Assembly: GCA_017529865.1 (NCBI GenBank)
Contig: JAFXNA010000004.1
Span: 186,001-250,000 of the forward strand
Direction: 5' to 3'
Source of the DNA: Bacteroidaceae bacterium
GTDB lineage: Bacteria; Bacteroidota; Bacteroidia; Bacteroidales; Bacteroidaceae
Length of the DNA: 64,000 nucleotides
The translations under genes were made by a program, and so were the position numbers. Under the pieces are notes generated by a model. It searched no databases. It worked only from the letters and a program-made list of their open reading frames with translations, and was not told where the DNA came from. This document shows positions 39,786 through 48,944 of the stretch, in pieces (position 1 is the first letter of the stretch; every line of letters begins with the position of its first letter).

Positions 39786-40955
39786 ATGATACTTTTTGAT
39801 ACAAATTCTCCTGCACTTCGTTACGCCGCTTCACTCATTTCTGGTGTTGAAAATGAAGATGAACCAGTGAAGGTTGTCATTGGTGACGGCGAGGTATATT
39901 TCACCCTGAAATGTGGCCTTAAAATTAAGACGCCTGTTTGGAAAGGTGATTACGACGTTTCCGATTTTGACGACTGTTCTGAATTCTACTTCAACGCACG
40001 CTTCCTCGGCAAGGCGCTTAACACCTGCATCAACAGTGAACAGATTGCGTTCATGCGACAGGGCGACACTGTTCACATTGCTGGTTATTTGAAGAAGCCT
40101 GATGTTCCCGTAGTTAAAAATGACACTGATGTTCCTCCAGTTGAAGGCGGTGAATCAACGGGTACGGAACTTGCTGAGGTCGAAGAACCAGAACCGATTT
40201 TCTCTTACGAAGCGGAAATGGTAAATGTAGACCCGTTTGAAGAAGCTACGTTCGAGGATTCAAGTGCTACATTCCAGATGGAGCAGAGCGACATGGTTGA
40301 ACTGTTCAGCCTTAGCGATTACTTCACTGACGTGGACATCTGCCGCAAGTCTGGCGTTGTATCGTTCCGTGTAGGTAATGATGATATGTCCGTGGTTACC
40401 CGTTACAACATGAGTAACCTTGGCAATTCTAAGAGCGACCCGAACTTTGCTTTCAACGTAAGCAAGTCCACGATGAAACTTCTGTCTTTCATCGGTACTG
40501 GAACCGTAACGATTGACTATGACGAAAAGAATAGTTCAATCTCCGCAAGTGACGGTTCAATCACGGTAATCGCTCAGGTGTTCCCGAGCAAGTATGAGAC
40601 ATTGGTGTTCAAGGATGGTGAAACCAAGTTTATTACCCCTGGTACGGCCTTCGATGAAGCTATCCCGAAACTTTGCGAGAGCTTTGGTGCTACGAACAAG
40701 GATGACGAATTCTCGTTTGAATACATCGGCCCGTGCAATGTTGGCATTACTTGGAAGGAAAAGTACGGCGAAATCTTCAAAATGATTTCAGTTGGCGAAG
40801 CGAAGCCGTTCGAACCGTTCTCCATCAAGTGCCGCTTGCTCAACATCCTTATTGGAAGCATCCACGACAGTTCAGTGGTTTTCGCTGAAACTAAGAATGG
40901 TAAGCAGGTTGCCCTGTGTTCTAACGCAAGGTACAAACGAAAGGTGATATTCTAG
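39786..40955 (+). CDS. Sliding-clamp-like protein 1, 389 aa
   Basis: The alternating beta/alpha pattern of clamp domains is visible: the opening FDTNSPALRYAASLISG helix, strands VYFTLKCGLKIKT and IAFMRQGDTVHIAGYL, then, after an acidic linker (residues 115-155), repeated strands (VVSFRVGNDDMSVVTRYNM) and a last domain with VGITWKEKYGEIFKM. Size suits a three-domain bacterial beta clamp; T4 gp45 is shorter with two domains. It is followed by a second, shorter clamp-like gene. It could be a clamp, a clamp-related activator or a structural paralogue. The family link is pattern-based. Confidence 0.55.
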   Translation: MILFDTNSPALRYAASLISGVENEDEPVKVVIGDGEVYFTLKCGLKIKTPVWKGDYDVSDFDDCSEFYFNARFLGKALNTCINSEQIAFMRQGDTVHIAGYLKKPDVPVVKNDTDVPPVEGGESTGTELAEVEEPEPIFSYEAEMVNVDPFEEATFEDSSATFQMEQSDMVELFSLSDYFTDVDICRKSGVVSFRVGNDDMSVVTRYNMSNLGNSKSDPNFAFNVSKSTMKLLSFIGTGTVTIDYDEKNSSISASDGSITVIAQVFPSKYETLVFKDGETKFITPGTAFDEAIPKLCESFGATNKDDEFSFEYIGPCNVGITWKEKYGEIFKMISVGEAKPFEPFSIKCRLLNILIGSIHDSSVVFAETKNGKQVALCSNARYKRKVIF

Positions 40956-40960
40956 TCCAC

Positions 40961-40986
40961 TGGCCAGCTAAAAGCTGGCCTTTTTT
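40961..40986 (+). terminator. Terminator between the two clamp-like genes
   Basis: Perfect GGCCAGCT/AGCTGGCC stem, AAA loop, TTTTTT tail. Confidence 0.9.
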
Positions 40987-40993
40987 AATACCC

Positions 40994-41022
40994 TTGCAAA
41001 ATAGGACAACTTGTACTATATT
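40994..41022 (+). promoter_or_regulatory. Sigma70-type promoter of clamp gene
   Basis: TTGCAA-N17-TATATT, identical boxes and spacing to the promoter at 30575; 43 bp before the ATG. Confidence 0.65.
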
Positions 41023-41064
41023 GTATGGTTAAAGAAGACTGTGTCCACAATAGAGAGGTTTAAA

Positions 41065-41958
41065 ATGGGCGTCGTTCGTATGAGCCAAGAATACTTCAAT
41101 GTATTGAAGACGATTAACTCGATGATGAAAATGAAGGCTGGTCTTATCTTCAAGGGTAAGGGAAGCGACGGGCAGTTTAACGGGAAATACTATTTCAACG
41201 GTATTTGTGACAGTGCGATGATACATGTTGTCGCTACTGAAAACGACGTTGCGTTCGATGAACCCCGTCTGCAGATTTCATCTCTTCCAGACTTCATCAA
41301 GTATGCTGAGGCAACAGGCTTCCCGAAGTGTGAAATCAAGGTGGCTCGTGAAAGAACCATCCGTGGTCTTGAATACGATAACATCATCTTTACTGGAAAG
41401 GAAAAGGATGCTCGTATCGGCGTTGCTGACGACTCTGTGTATGCAGACAAGAAGTACATGAAGATTTTTAACGAGCAGTTGGCTCTTGTCGCCCGTCTTG
41501 GTTTTAATGAAGAAATTCTTCATGGCATTGTGAAGGATATCAAGCTGATTGCTAGCTGCAAGGCTTTGTCTTTTACCGTTAGCCCTGACCTGCAGTGTAA
41601 AATTCTCATCAAGGGAAGCGGCACTCAGCAAATCACGAGAAAGATTGACGAGCATTGTTTCTTCGTAGAAGATGAAGCTCAGTGTCTTGATGCATTCGCC
41701 AATGGAAAGCAGAGGTTGTTCCCGTCGGGTTCTCTCCGTTTCATGGACACTATCGGTGGCGATGTGAATATTGAACTTCGCCGTTTCAAGAATAGTGCAA
41801 ATGACCTTATGACTATGAAGGGCTACATTGTCAAGCCAGGTGCTCTTCTCGACCCGACAAACAAGGACAAGAATGCTCCACGAAGCGAAATCAATGTTGT
41901 GGTGGCCAGCTCAGAATTTAGCGTAAAGATTGTATCTAACGTTGACTACTTTGCTTAA
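41065..41958 (+). CDS. 45: gp45-like sliding clamp, 297 aa
   Basis: The N-terminal segment (SQEYFNVLKTINSMMKMKAGLIFKGKG onward) resembles T4 gp45 (helix, then K-S-G-Q-F strand), followed by VVATENDVAFDEPRLQI and a helix with F-I-K-Y-A and E-A-T-G-F, the gp45 two-domain order. The gene directly precedes the primase, which it overlaps by 1 bp. The clamp tethers DNA polymerase and, in T4, activates gp55-dependent late transcription; a gp55-like factor is encoded here. A start with GAGAGG at -10 (41065) was chosen over an upstream frame extension. Length (297) is greater than T4 gp45 (228). Confidence 0.68.
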   Translation: MGVVRMSQEYFNVLKTINSMMKMKAGLIFKGKGSDGQFNGKYYFNGICDSAMIHVVATENDVAFDEPRLQISSLPDFIKYAEATGFPKCEIKVARERTIRGLEYDNIIFTGKEKDARIGVADDSVYADKKYMKIFNEQLALVARLGFNEEILHGIVKDIKLIASCKALSFTVSPDLQCKILIKGSGTQQITRKIDEHCFFVEDEAQCLDAFANGKQRLFPSGSLRFMDTIGGDVNIELRRFKNSANDLMTMKGYIVKPGALLDPTNKDKNAPRSEINVVVASSEFSVKIVSNVDYFA

Positions 41959-43073
41959 TGGTTGATTTTCGTGACATTCCTAATGCGGATATGGAAGCCG
42001 CAGTGCATGAAGCATTTGACCAGTATTCTCTGGTCGAAGACTATAATTCGTTCAATTTTGTATGCCCGTATTGCGGCCAGATGCCTAACAGCGAGTTCAA
42101 GAAGCCCGAGCGCAAGGCGTATGTATACAAGGATACTTGGAACTTTGTCTGCTACAAGTGTAAGCCGATGCACAATGTCATGTGGGAGTTCAAGGAATCT
42201 CACCCCGAGATTTTTCGACGCCTGATGTTCATGATGTATGGCAAGGGCGGCACAACTCCACAAAAACGATATGAGCGTAAATATGTTGAGGGTGCATATC
42301 AATTCAAGGATGGAGAACTTGTTTCCCTTGAAGAAGAAAATGACCCTGATGTTCAGACGGCTATTGCATTTTGTCAGAAACGGCATATCAGGGAAAAGGT
42401 CTACAAAAGCTGGTTTGTATGCAAGAGGGATAAGCGCTTCTTGGATAAGAACCCTGATGGAACATTGAAGTTGAATGCGTATGGTCTTCCTACTGGAAAC
42501 GAGTATGGAAACCGTCTGATTATCCCTTACTACCGTTTTGGTGGTTCGTGGATTCAGTTCGACGCTAGAGATTTGAGTGACAAATCGAAGATGCGCTATC
42601 GAAACTATGCTGGTGCGAAGCGTGAACTGTACAACGGTGATTTTATCCATTTCAACAAGCCATTCTTTATGCTTGAAGGTGCAATCGACTCTACCTTCAT
42701 AAAGAACTCGGTTGCTGTCGGTGGATTGAAACATTTCAAGAGTTTTGTTGAAGCTGACCCGAATTTCCTTGAATACAAGGAAAACGGTGTTATCATCTTT
42801 GATGCTGACGAAGCTGGTATTGATGACCTTCGTACTGTAATGAATATGGGTTTCAAATGGTTCGACTGGTCAAAATTCCGAAATGACAATCCGCAGTCCC
42901 CTGATTTTGGCGGAAAGGTAAAAGACATCAACGAAGCCGTGCTAAATTGCTCCGAATTCAAGATGACGCCAGACGGCTATGTAGACCCTGAATTTATCAT
43001 GGCCCACACATACAGTGCCGAAGCTGGAATCATGTTGTTGAACATGAAGTACGGTGCTCCTAAGAAGCGTTAA
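41958..43073 (+). CDS. 61: gp61-like DNA primase
   Basis: 371 residues. Zinc-ribbon: CPYCG near residue 31 and CYKC near 66. The catalytic region shows Toprim-like motifs FMLEGAIDS (E near residue 238) and VIIFDADEAG (near 278) with the metal-binding D-x-D. The primase makes RNA primers at the fork with the gp41 helicase. The ATG overlaps the clamp stop by one base, showing translational coupling. The 3' end overlaps the convergent peptidase-like gene by 14 bp with no terminator between them. Confidence 0.88.
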   Translation: MVDFRDIPNADMEAAVHEAFDQYSLVEDYNSFNFVCPYCGQMPNSEFKKPERKAYVYKDTWNFVCYKCKPMHNVMWEFKESHPEIFRRLMFMMYGKGGTTPQKRYERKYVEGAYQFKDGELVSLEEENDPDVQTAIAFCQKRHIREKVYKSWFVCKRDKRFLDKNPDGTLKLNAYGLPTGNEYGNRLIIPYYRFGGSWIQFDARDLSDKSKMRYRNYAGAKRELYNGDFIHFNKPFFMLEGAIDSTFIKNSVAVGGLKHFKSFVEADPNFLEYKENGVIIFDADEAGIDDLRTVMNMGFKWFDWSKFRNDNPQSPDFGGKVKDINEAVLNCSEFKMTPDGYVDPEFIMAHTYSAEAGIMLLNMKYGAPKKR

Positions 43074-45387
43074 GCTTGTCGTTGTGGTCTTTGGCGTATG
43101 CGTTATCCCAGTTACTGTCATCAGTAAGGTTTGTATTGTCAAGACCTACCTCGATTGTCGGGAGCAACTGTGACAAGTCCATGTTTTCAGTATCGAACAT
43201 AGAAAGGGTCGGGTCTTTCTGATTGATTTCAAGGTGTATGCACGGGTCAACTTCCTTCGGGCCAAATCCCTTCGGTGCATAGTAATCCATCAACAGAGTT
43301 TGGTAAGAGTTGTCCTGCTTTCCGTTAGGAGTGTTCTTGTAAGGTTCAGACGACATGTAGCAGATAGATGAGAACTTCTTCATCTGTGCTTCCGTAACCT
43401 TCGGGAACTTTGCATAACATACGCTCGTGGCAATATCGACACACTGGGAAACTTCTGGGTCTTTTGTATGGTTAGATACAGGAGTGTCATAGCCGAATGA
43501 CTTGCACTTTGCAATCATTGCATTCAATGCGGCCTTGGCCCCCGCTGAATTAGGTGGGAAAGGTTCCTTTGCGTATTTCTGTACATAGACAGGTTTACCG
43601 AATCGGTCGGTAACAATAGAACCGTCCTTTGAAATCCTCGGTTCGAGACCGTCATCACCCTTTCCATAGAACTTGTACCAGATTCGTGCGTACTCGTCGT
43701 TTACAGCACGCCCCCTTGAACCGTATGCGACCGTAGGCTGGCCAGTCTTCTGCAATGAATTGAACATGATGGTTGCCTGTTTTTCAGGGCTTCTGTAAAG
43801 CGATGTGACCATCAGGTATTTCACCCCGGCCAGACGAGCAAGGTAAGTAATCACGTTCTTCGTTCTTGTGGACATTTCGCCTTCGCTAGCCTTATTGTCG
43901 ATTGTGACATCGGTTGCTGGCGGCAATTTAGAGGCGACGTTCTCGTGTACAAGCACTCTGGCTGCAAAAAGGCCTTTCAGGTTTCTTGAAATCATACTGA
44001 TACGCTTGCAGCGGCTATCTATACGGGCAAGGTCTGTTCCGTACTCTGGTGGACGGAAACCCACGTACTTGTAAATCAGGTTTGCCTCGTCACAACGACG
44101 TTTTCTCATGTCCATATCCAGTTCCTCTGGGTTTGTACCATAGGTTAGACGGGAAAGGATATCGGCTATGTAGGTGAAGTATTGGTTGGCGAGCTTTTCG
44201 TCACGAGGAACGCCCTCGACGGTAATGGACTTGGTGTTGTTCTTGTTTACGGTAACGACCTGTCCATTCATGATGTACTTGTCGCCTTTAAGCGGAACCA
44301 TTGACAAGGGCTTTGCATAACCGAGATGGTAATACATTCCAGTACGCAGACAGTAACTCAGGAATGCTGATGTTGCGTAATTGCCGCTGACATCACAAGC
44401 GAACCCTGCTGTCTTCAAATAGCTCACCAAAGCAGTCTTGACCGCTTCTGGACATGAGTTATGGCTGAGCATACCCCAGTGGTAGTACGGCCAGTTCTGG
44501 GTGTAAACAATCGGGCCCCATACGGACATCTGCACATAGCGGTAGAAAGAGAACCTAATCTGCGTTTCCGTCAGGCTAAGTCCCTTAACATCGTCATCAA
44601 GCTGGTCATAACTCTTTCCGAGCACGACAGCGTTCGATGCTTTCATGATAAGCTCGAATTGGTCTTCTTGAATACCACCCTTGACATCACCTTGTGGCTC
44701 ACCGTTTTCGTCAACTGTCACCACGGCAAATATCTTCTTGAGAACCATCTCCCTCGTGCTGCCACCGATGTCAAGCGGAATACCTGCACCGATGTACACT
44801 GTACCTTCCGATTCGTAGAAGGTTGGACTCTTCTTAATCTCATGGTCATATAGGAATGACCAGTCTGGCATGAAGTGACCTTTTGGGAAGCACGAACCCA
44901 TGCTTATGGGAAGTCCACCTAATCCAATCAGGAGAGGCGGGAGAATGTCGATATCGTACGGGTTAAGACCCATAGCGGCTGCGTTAGCCGTATACATACT
45001 TTCGGCAGATGCACCAACAGGGGCGAACACGCCGCTAGCAGAAATACCAGCCTGCAACGCATCTGTCTTCGACTTGGTACATGTGAGGAAGCCGTCAAGC
45101 TTGTTGATGATTTCTTCAAGCTTAGTCGTCATAACGCCGTAGGTCTCGTTTCCGAGGAAATCCTGTATCATGTCGGATATTGCGGAAGCGAGAGCGCTCA
45201 TGCGGCGTTTGTTGTAGTCGGGAACGGAGTCTCGTTGCCACGGGGTCAGACCGTTGCTTTCGTCGTCGATGTCATAAAAGCCGTGCTTGTTCAGAATTGA
45301 GTAGAATGCACCTTCTCTATCTGTGGTTTGTGCCGCAGCATCGTCGATTGCTGTTTTTAGCTCCCCTGTGTAGTGACCTGAAATCAT
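43060..45387 (-). CDS. Virion peptidoglycan-hydrolase candidate with M15-like C-terminal domain, 775 aa
   Basis: Late-unit protein. The C-terminal ~240 residues show parts of the M15 (VanY/D-Ala-D-Ala peptidase) pattern: VTSLYRSPEKQ (the Y-R-S-P-x-x-Q helix), SNHTKDPEVSQCVDI in place of SxHxxGxAxD with four extra residues, and DPCIHLEI in place of the WHFE end motif. So zinc ligands H, D, H can be proposed but spacing is unusual. Residues 215-380 vaguely recall a phage lysozyme (GTVYIGAGIPLDI; the helix ALVSYLKTAGF). A tail-associated cell-wall enzyme is my reading; it may be partly inactive. The ATG overlaps the DnaJ-like stop (ATGA). Confidence 0.5.
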   Translation of the reverse strand: MISGHYTGELKTAIDDAAAQTTDREGAFYSILNKHGFYDIDDESNGLTPWQRDSVPDYNKRRMSALASAISDMIQDFLGNETYGVMTTKLEEIINKLDGFLTCTKSKTDALQAGISASGVFAPVGASAESMYTANAAAMGLNPYDIDILPPLLIGLGGLPISMGSCFPKGHFMPDWSFLYDHEIKKSPTFYESEGTVYIGAGIPLDIGGSTREMVLKKIFAVVTVDENGEPQGDVKGGIQEDQFELIMKASNAVVLGKSYDQLDDDVKGLSLTETQIRFSFYRYVQMSVWGPIVYTQNWPYYHWGMLSHNSCPEAVKTALVSYLKTAGFACDVSGNYATSAFLSYCLRTGMYYHLGYAKPLSMVPLKGDKYIMNGQVVTVNKNNTKSITVEGVPRDEKLANQYFTYIADILSRLTYGTNPEELDMDMRKRRCDEANLIYKYVGFRPPEYGTDLARIDSRCKRISMISRNLKGLFAARVLVHENVASKLPPATDVTIDNKASEGEMSTRTKNVITYLARLAGVKYLMVTSLYRSPEKQATIMFNSLQKTGQPTVAYGSRGRAVNDEYARIWYKFYGKGDDGLEPRISKDGSIVTDRFGKPVYVQKYAKEPFPPNSAGAKAALNAMIAKCKSFGYDTPVSNHTKDPEVSQCVDIATSVCYAKFPKVTEAQMKKFSSICYMSSEPYKNTPNGKQDNSYQTLLMDYYAPKGFGPKEVDPCIHLEINQKDPTLSMFDTENMDLSQLLPTIEVGLDNTNLTDDSNWDNAYAKDHNDKLNAS

Positions 45388-46097
45388 TTCTTTCTTCCTC
45401 TGAGGTGGATGATTACGCTACCGTTTTCACCGTTGTTCTTTCCGCTGTGCCCCTTTCCTACGAAGGTGTAATCCATCTGCTTGCCATCGTGCATGAATGT
45501 CAGCTTGACATCCTTTTCGATAAAGCCTGAACCGTTGCAAACTGTGCATTTTTCCTGTGGTTCAAGACCACGACCGTTGCAGAATGTGCAGGCAAGTATT
45601 ACGTCATGCAGGCCGTCCTCTTTGCGTTCAACCGTGCGAACCTTGCCGATACCGTTACAGTGAGTACATTTTCTGAAACGGCTTGCACCTGTGCCAGAAC
45701 AGTTGTAACATAGGCATTTACGGGTATAACCGATGGTGATTTCACCTGGCTGGAACAATCTTTCGTTGCTCATCCTGATTGTGCGGGTTACGTTCCTTCC
45801 GCGTTTCTGGTATTTCTTGTCTACGGGCTTCTTGTGGAAGTTCTTGCAGATGTTGCATTCGCCGAACAGTTTTGACCATAGGGTGAAATCGGAGTTGTTC
45901 TGATGTTCGCGGTCGTATTTCTTGCGGAGTTCTTCTGTTTTTATCAGACTGTATGCTTCGGTGAGTTCAGCCATCTTGTCGGAGGTGTCCGTTCCAGAAT
46001 GGTCTGGATGGTACAGTTTCGCCAATTGGCGATACGCTGCTTTCACCTGTTCGTCAGTGCAATCTGGCTCTATGTTTAGTACGGTATACGGGTTCAT
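45384..46097 (-). CDS. DnaJ-like co-chaperone with J domain and four zinc-finger motifs
   Basis: 237 residues from ATG 46097 (AAGAGG upstream). The J domain (residues 1-65) contains YHPDHSG with the HPD motif. Four CxxCxGxG repeats follow (CYNCSGTG, CTHCNGIG, CTFCNGRG, CTVCNGSG; residues 135-200), the DnaJ zinc centre. There is only a short C-terminal substrate domain and no G/F linker, so it is a reduced type I DnaJ. It would bring host DnaK to a client. The next gene overlaps by ATGA, making the peptidase-like protein the obvious client. The late element 22 bp upstream indicates late expression. Confidence 0.9.
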   Translation of the reverse strand: MNPYTVLNIEPDCTDEQVKAAYRQLAKLYHPDHSGTDTSDKMAELTEAYSLIKTEELRKKYDREHQNNSDFTLWSKLFGECNICKNFHKKPVDKKYQKRGRNVTRTIRMSNERLFQPGEITIGYTRKCLCYNCSGTGASRFRKCTHCNGIGKVRTVERKEDGLHDVILACTFCNGRGLEPQEKCTVCNGSGFIEKDVKLTFMHDGKQMDYTFVGKGHSGKNNGENGSVIIHLRGRKK

Positions 46098-46118
46098 TTT
46101 GTGCCTCTTTTTCAATCA

Positions 46119-46128
46119 ATAGTTTATA
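46119..46128 (-). promoter_or_regulatory. Late promoter element TATAAACTAT
   Basis: Exact match on the minus strand, 22 bp upstream of the DnaJ-like gene. Confidence 0.72.
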
Positions 46129-46156
46129 TTGCGTGCAGGAATCCATGCTGCCATAT

Positions 46157-46166
46157 TATAAACTAT
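46157..46166 (+). promoter_or_regulatory. Late promoter element TATAAACTAT
   Basis: Exact match 24 bp before the 163-residue gene, 29 bp from the opposite late element at 46119. Confidence 0.72.
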
Positions 46167-46189
46167 GTTAGAATAATGCTGGATTGACT

Positions 46190-46681
46190 ATGAATACAAG
46201 AATGATTGCAGAAGCGACTAACAAACGCAGGAAATCTAAGCGTAACAATGGCGGAACACCGAAGTTTGTTCCGAACATTGGTTTTGGTAAGCGTAACTTT
46301 GCGGGGGCTTGGACTACTGGACGAGCATACGGCCCCATCTTTCCTATGGGTATGGGCTGGGGCGAGATGTCAAGCGTTCCTGGTGGTGCTTGTGGAGACG
46401 GTACGATTGCTGCTGATGCATCTGGTGCAGGTGCGGCAATGGAAGCTGTCGAGGACATCAAGAACGATGACGAAGACTTGATGATTAGCGACAAGGATAA
46501 GCTCATCTATGCCCTCCGTGGCATTATCGAGAATGCCAAGGTTGCGTACGAGGCCGTTACAGGTGTTCCGTACGACGAAGATGACGATGTTCCTGACCCA
46601 AAGGATGAAGACCCGGCCAAACCAGACGACTTTGAGGATGACGACGACGGTTCTGACGAAGAAGGTAGCGACGACAACTAA
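46190..46681 (+). CDS. Basic/acidic small late protein, 163 aa
   Basis: From ATG 46190. The N-terminus MNTRMIAEATNKRRKSKR contains I-A-E-A, the T4 prohead-protease cleavage pattern (I/L-x-E), followed by a strongly basic stretch, as in T4 internal proteins. Residues 45-90 are Gly/Ala-rich and the C-terminus (residues 125-163) is nearly all Asp/Glu. A late element precedes it and the next virion gene follows 11 bp later. This looks like an internal head or DNA-contacting protein; the comparison is based on a short motif. Confidence 0.68.
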   Translation: MNTRMIAEATNKRRKSKRNNGGTPKFVPNIGFGKRNFAGAWTTGRAYGPIFPMGMGWGEMSSVPGGACGDGTIAADASGAGAAMEAVEDIKNDDEDLMISDKDKLIYALRGIIENAKVAYEAVTGVPYDEDDDVPDPKDEDPAKPDDFEDDDDGSDEEGSDDN

Positions 46682-46692
46682 GCGGTACGGTT

Positions 46693-48942
46693 ATGGATAG
46701 TAATAACGTCCTACAGAATGAAGTGTCCGACGTTTACCAGAAGACGCTGATGAGTATACCACAAGGGATTACATCTTTTAGGGATGTGGTCACTGATAAG
46801 AATTTTATAAATAGTTTCATCATGTTCTTCGATGGCAGTAGGCTGGATAATGTTCGTATGGACGTTGACGACGACCGATGCCGCCAGAAAGTAATTGCAC
46901 TTTTTAGTGAAATCCAGCGTGACCTGCATAACGCACGTAATAGCGATGTAGAACTGGAAGGGTTGTCTAGTGACCTTAATATCCTCCGTATGTACATCGA
47001 CGGTCGAAAGGATTATGATGATACAGTAAAAAATGCGCTATACAGTGCACAGAACATGTCCATGGATGACCCTGAGGCTGCGGCTCTATTTAAACAGGCT
47101 GACGAGAAGCGTAAGGCGATTCGTGCGTACATGAAAGGCACTGGTGGAACATACGATTATACTCGTGAAGGAATACGGAATTATTTCTTCAACAAGGGTG
47201 TTATTGAGGAAGTCACTGACAAACATGGGCGTGAAACTGATAACATAGTCAAACAGGCAATGTTAGAACGCCCGTCTGAAGTCGAAGAATTGGTACATGC
47301 GTTAACACGTCTTGTTGAAAGTGCTTATAAGGCTACAGACAAAGATGTTTGCCTATGGGTTGCTGACGTTTCTATGTCTGGATTGCGATTTGGCCGAGAG
47401 TATCTTGCCGAGCAGATGGGAAACACGCCTGAACAAGTCAATGAAATGTTGGGCTCGTTCCAGGGTTCGGAACATCAGGATGATGACCCCAATTACCCGA
47501 TTATCAGTGCGACAGCGGCGTGCCGAAGATTGGCCGTGCTTACAAAAGGTAAGGTGACTTATCTTAATAAAAACGCAGTAGAGGAGACAGAGTCGGGTGG
47601 AATTGTGTTGTCTGACCCGTACATGAAGTTGATTTTCAACATGATTCAAAGCGGTAAGGTATCCAAAGAGCCTAACGGCCCGATAAATATAGTTGATGCA
47701 ACAAAGATAGTTCCAGATGACATCATGTCTCTTTGTAGGAATGTCACCACGTCATTGTTTAAACTTGGCCCTATTGACGACGGTAAGGAAGATACAGCAG
47801 TGCAGTTCAAACCCAACTTTTCTGTAAGTATCGATAAGTTGAAAACGTATATCGATTTCCTGACCAGTGATGAGTTGAAACCAGTTGTAGACGCTACTAT
47901 ACAGAAGGAGTGCATGAAGCTGGCAGAGGCATATATATTGACAAAGGCCGTGTATAACACATTCAATGGTGGTATCATGTCGTATTCTGATAGCGATACC
48001 ACCTATGACGAAAAGAACCTTCCGTCGGTAAATACCTTCTGTAATGCAATCGGTAAAATTTGTGGTGAATACTCAAAGTTGGGTATTGAGCCAACCGATA
48101 TTTTTGATACCAAGATAATGTTCAGGTCTGACATTCCTTATTTCCCGATTGAGGAAATCATTAGTCAAAATGTAAACCTGTATGACAGGATGCGTCAGTA
48201 CAGTACGGGTGCTAATGATGCTGCTGTAGCAAAGGCAAAGAAACGTGTTGCTGATAGGAATTTGCCAGTGCAAGATGTATCACAAGAGTTCTCATCTAAA
48301 TTCAACCAAATGATGAAGGGAGCCGCCTCTCTTGATGAATACTGCGAGAATTTGAAGATATCTACGATGATAACATCTAGGCAGTTTGGTGTTGCCTTTA
48401 ATATGGTGTGTATCGGCATAACATATGCTGATGGTGCAGAGGTAAATGATAAGGATACTGAGTCCCACTTGTGGTCTGTATTGAAAAATCTGGTAAATAA
48501 TACTCCACCTGAGTTGGGTGAAGATGTGAAGAGGGAATTCATGAACGTCGCATATACACAAGAGAACCTGATGTACAGGTTGAACCTTGCTGTCAATGCT
48601 GGCGTTGTTACTTCCAAGAAGGGATATCACTTTTCTGGCAATTTGGGAACCATAGAAAATGGTGTTAACAAGCAGGCTGGACTTATCAACAGTGTTATGA
48701 AAATCTTCTTGGCATACACAAGAGGACTGCGTTACAAGAAGGCTACCGTAGCTTTGCAGAAAAAAGGATTTACAGTGCCAATGTCTACAGATGTTGTCAA
48801 GCCCTATGTGACGCTCGTGTATAACATAGCGAAAGAATATGAGGATGCCTTCGCAAGAAATAACGGAGAAGCATTGGGTTGCTCAGTGGAATGGTCACAC
48901 AAAATCATTGAAGAATTCGAGAATTTATACAAGAGGGGTTAA
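46693..48942 (+). CDS. Late protein of unknown function, 749 aa
   Basis: Family not recognised. Almost entirely helical, Asp/Asn-rich, with no signal peptide, membrane segment or catalytic motif. The composition resembles the 1067-residue protein on the other strand (27330). Position 11 bp after the small basic/acidic gene and 2 bp before the next virion gene points to an operon of structural genes under the late element at 46157. It may be a large internal or ejection protein, or a tail or head structural component. Confidence 0.72.
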   Translation: MDSNNVLQNEVSDVYQKTLMSIPQGITSFRDVVTDKNFINSFIMFFDGSRLDNVRMDVDDDRCRQKVIALFSEIQRDLHNARNSDVELEGLSSDLNILRMYIDGRKDYDDTVKNALYSAQNMSMDDPEAAALFKQADEKRKAIRAYMKGTGGTYDYTREGIRNYFFNKGVIEEVTDKHGRETDNIVKQAMLERPSEVEELVHALTRLVESAYKATDKDVCLWVADVSMSGLRFGREYLAEQMGNTPEQVNEMLGSFQGSEHQDDDPNYPIISATAACRRLAVLTKGKVTYLNKNAVEETESGGIVLSDPYMKLIFNMIQSGKVSKEPNGPINIVDATKIVPDDIMSLCRNVTTSLFKLGPIDDGKEDTAVQFKPNFSVSIDKLKTYIDFLTSDELKPVVDATIQKECMKLAEAYILTKAVYNTFNGGIMSYSDSDTTYDEKNLPSVNTFCNAIGKICGEYSKLGIEPTDIFDTKIMFRSDIPYFPIEEIISQNVNLYDRMRQYSTGANDAAVAKAKKRVADRNLPVQDVSQEFSSKFNQMMKGAASLDEYCENLKISTMITSRQFGVAFNMVCIGITYADGAEVNDKDTESHLWSVLKNLVNNTPPELGEDVKREFMNVAYTQENLMYRLNLAVNAGVVTSKKGYHFSGNLGTIENGVNKQAGLINSVMKIFLAYTRGLRYKKATVALQKKGFTVPMSTDVVKPYVTLVYNIAKEYEDAFARNNGEALGCSVEWSHKIIEEFENLYKRG

Positions 48943-48944
48943 AG

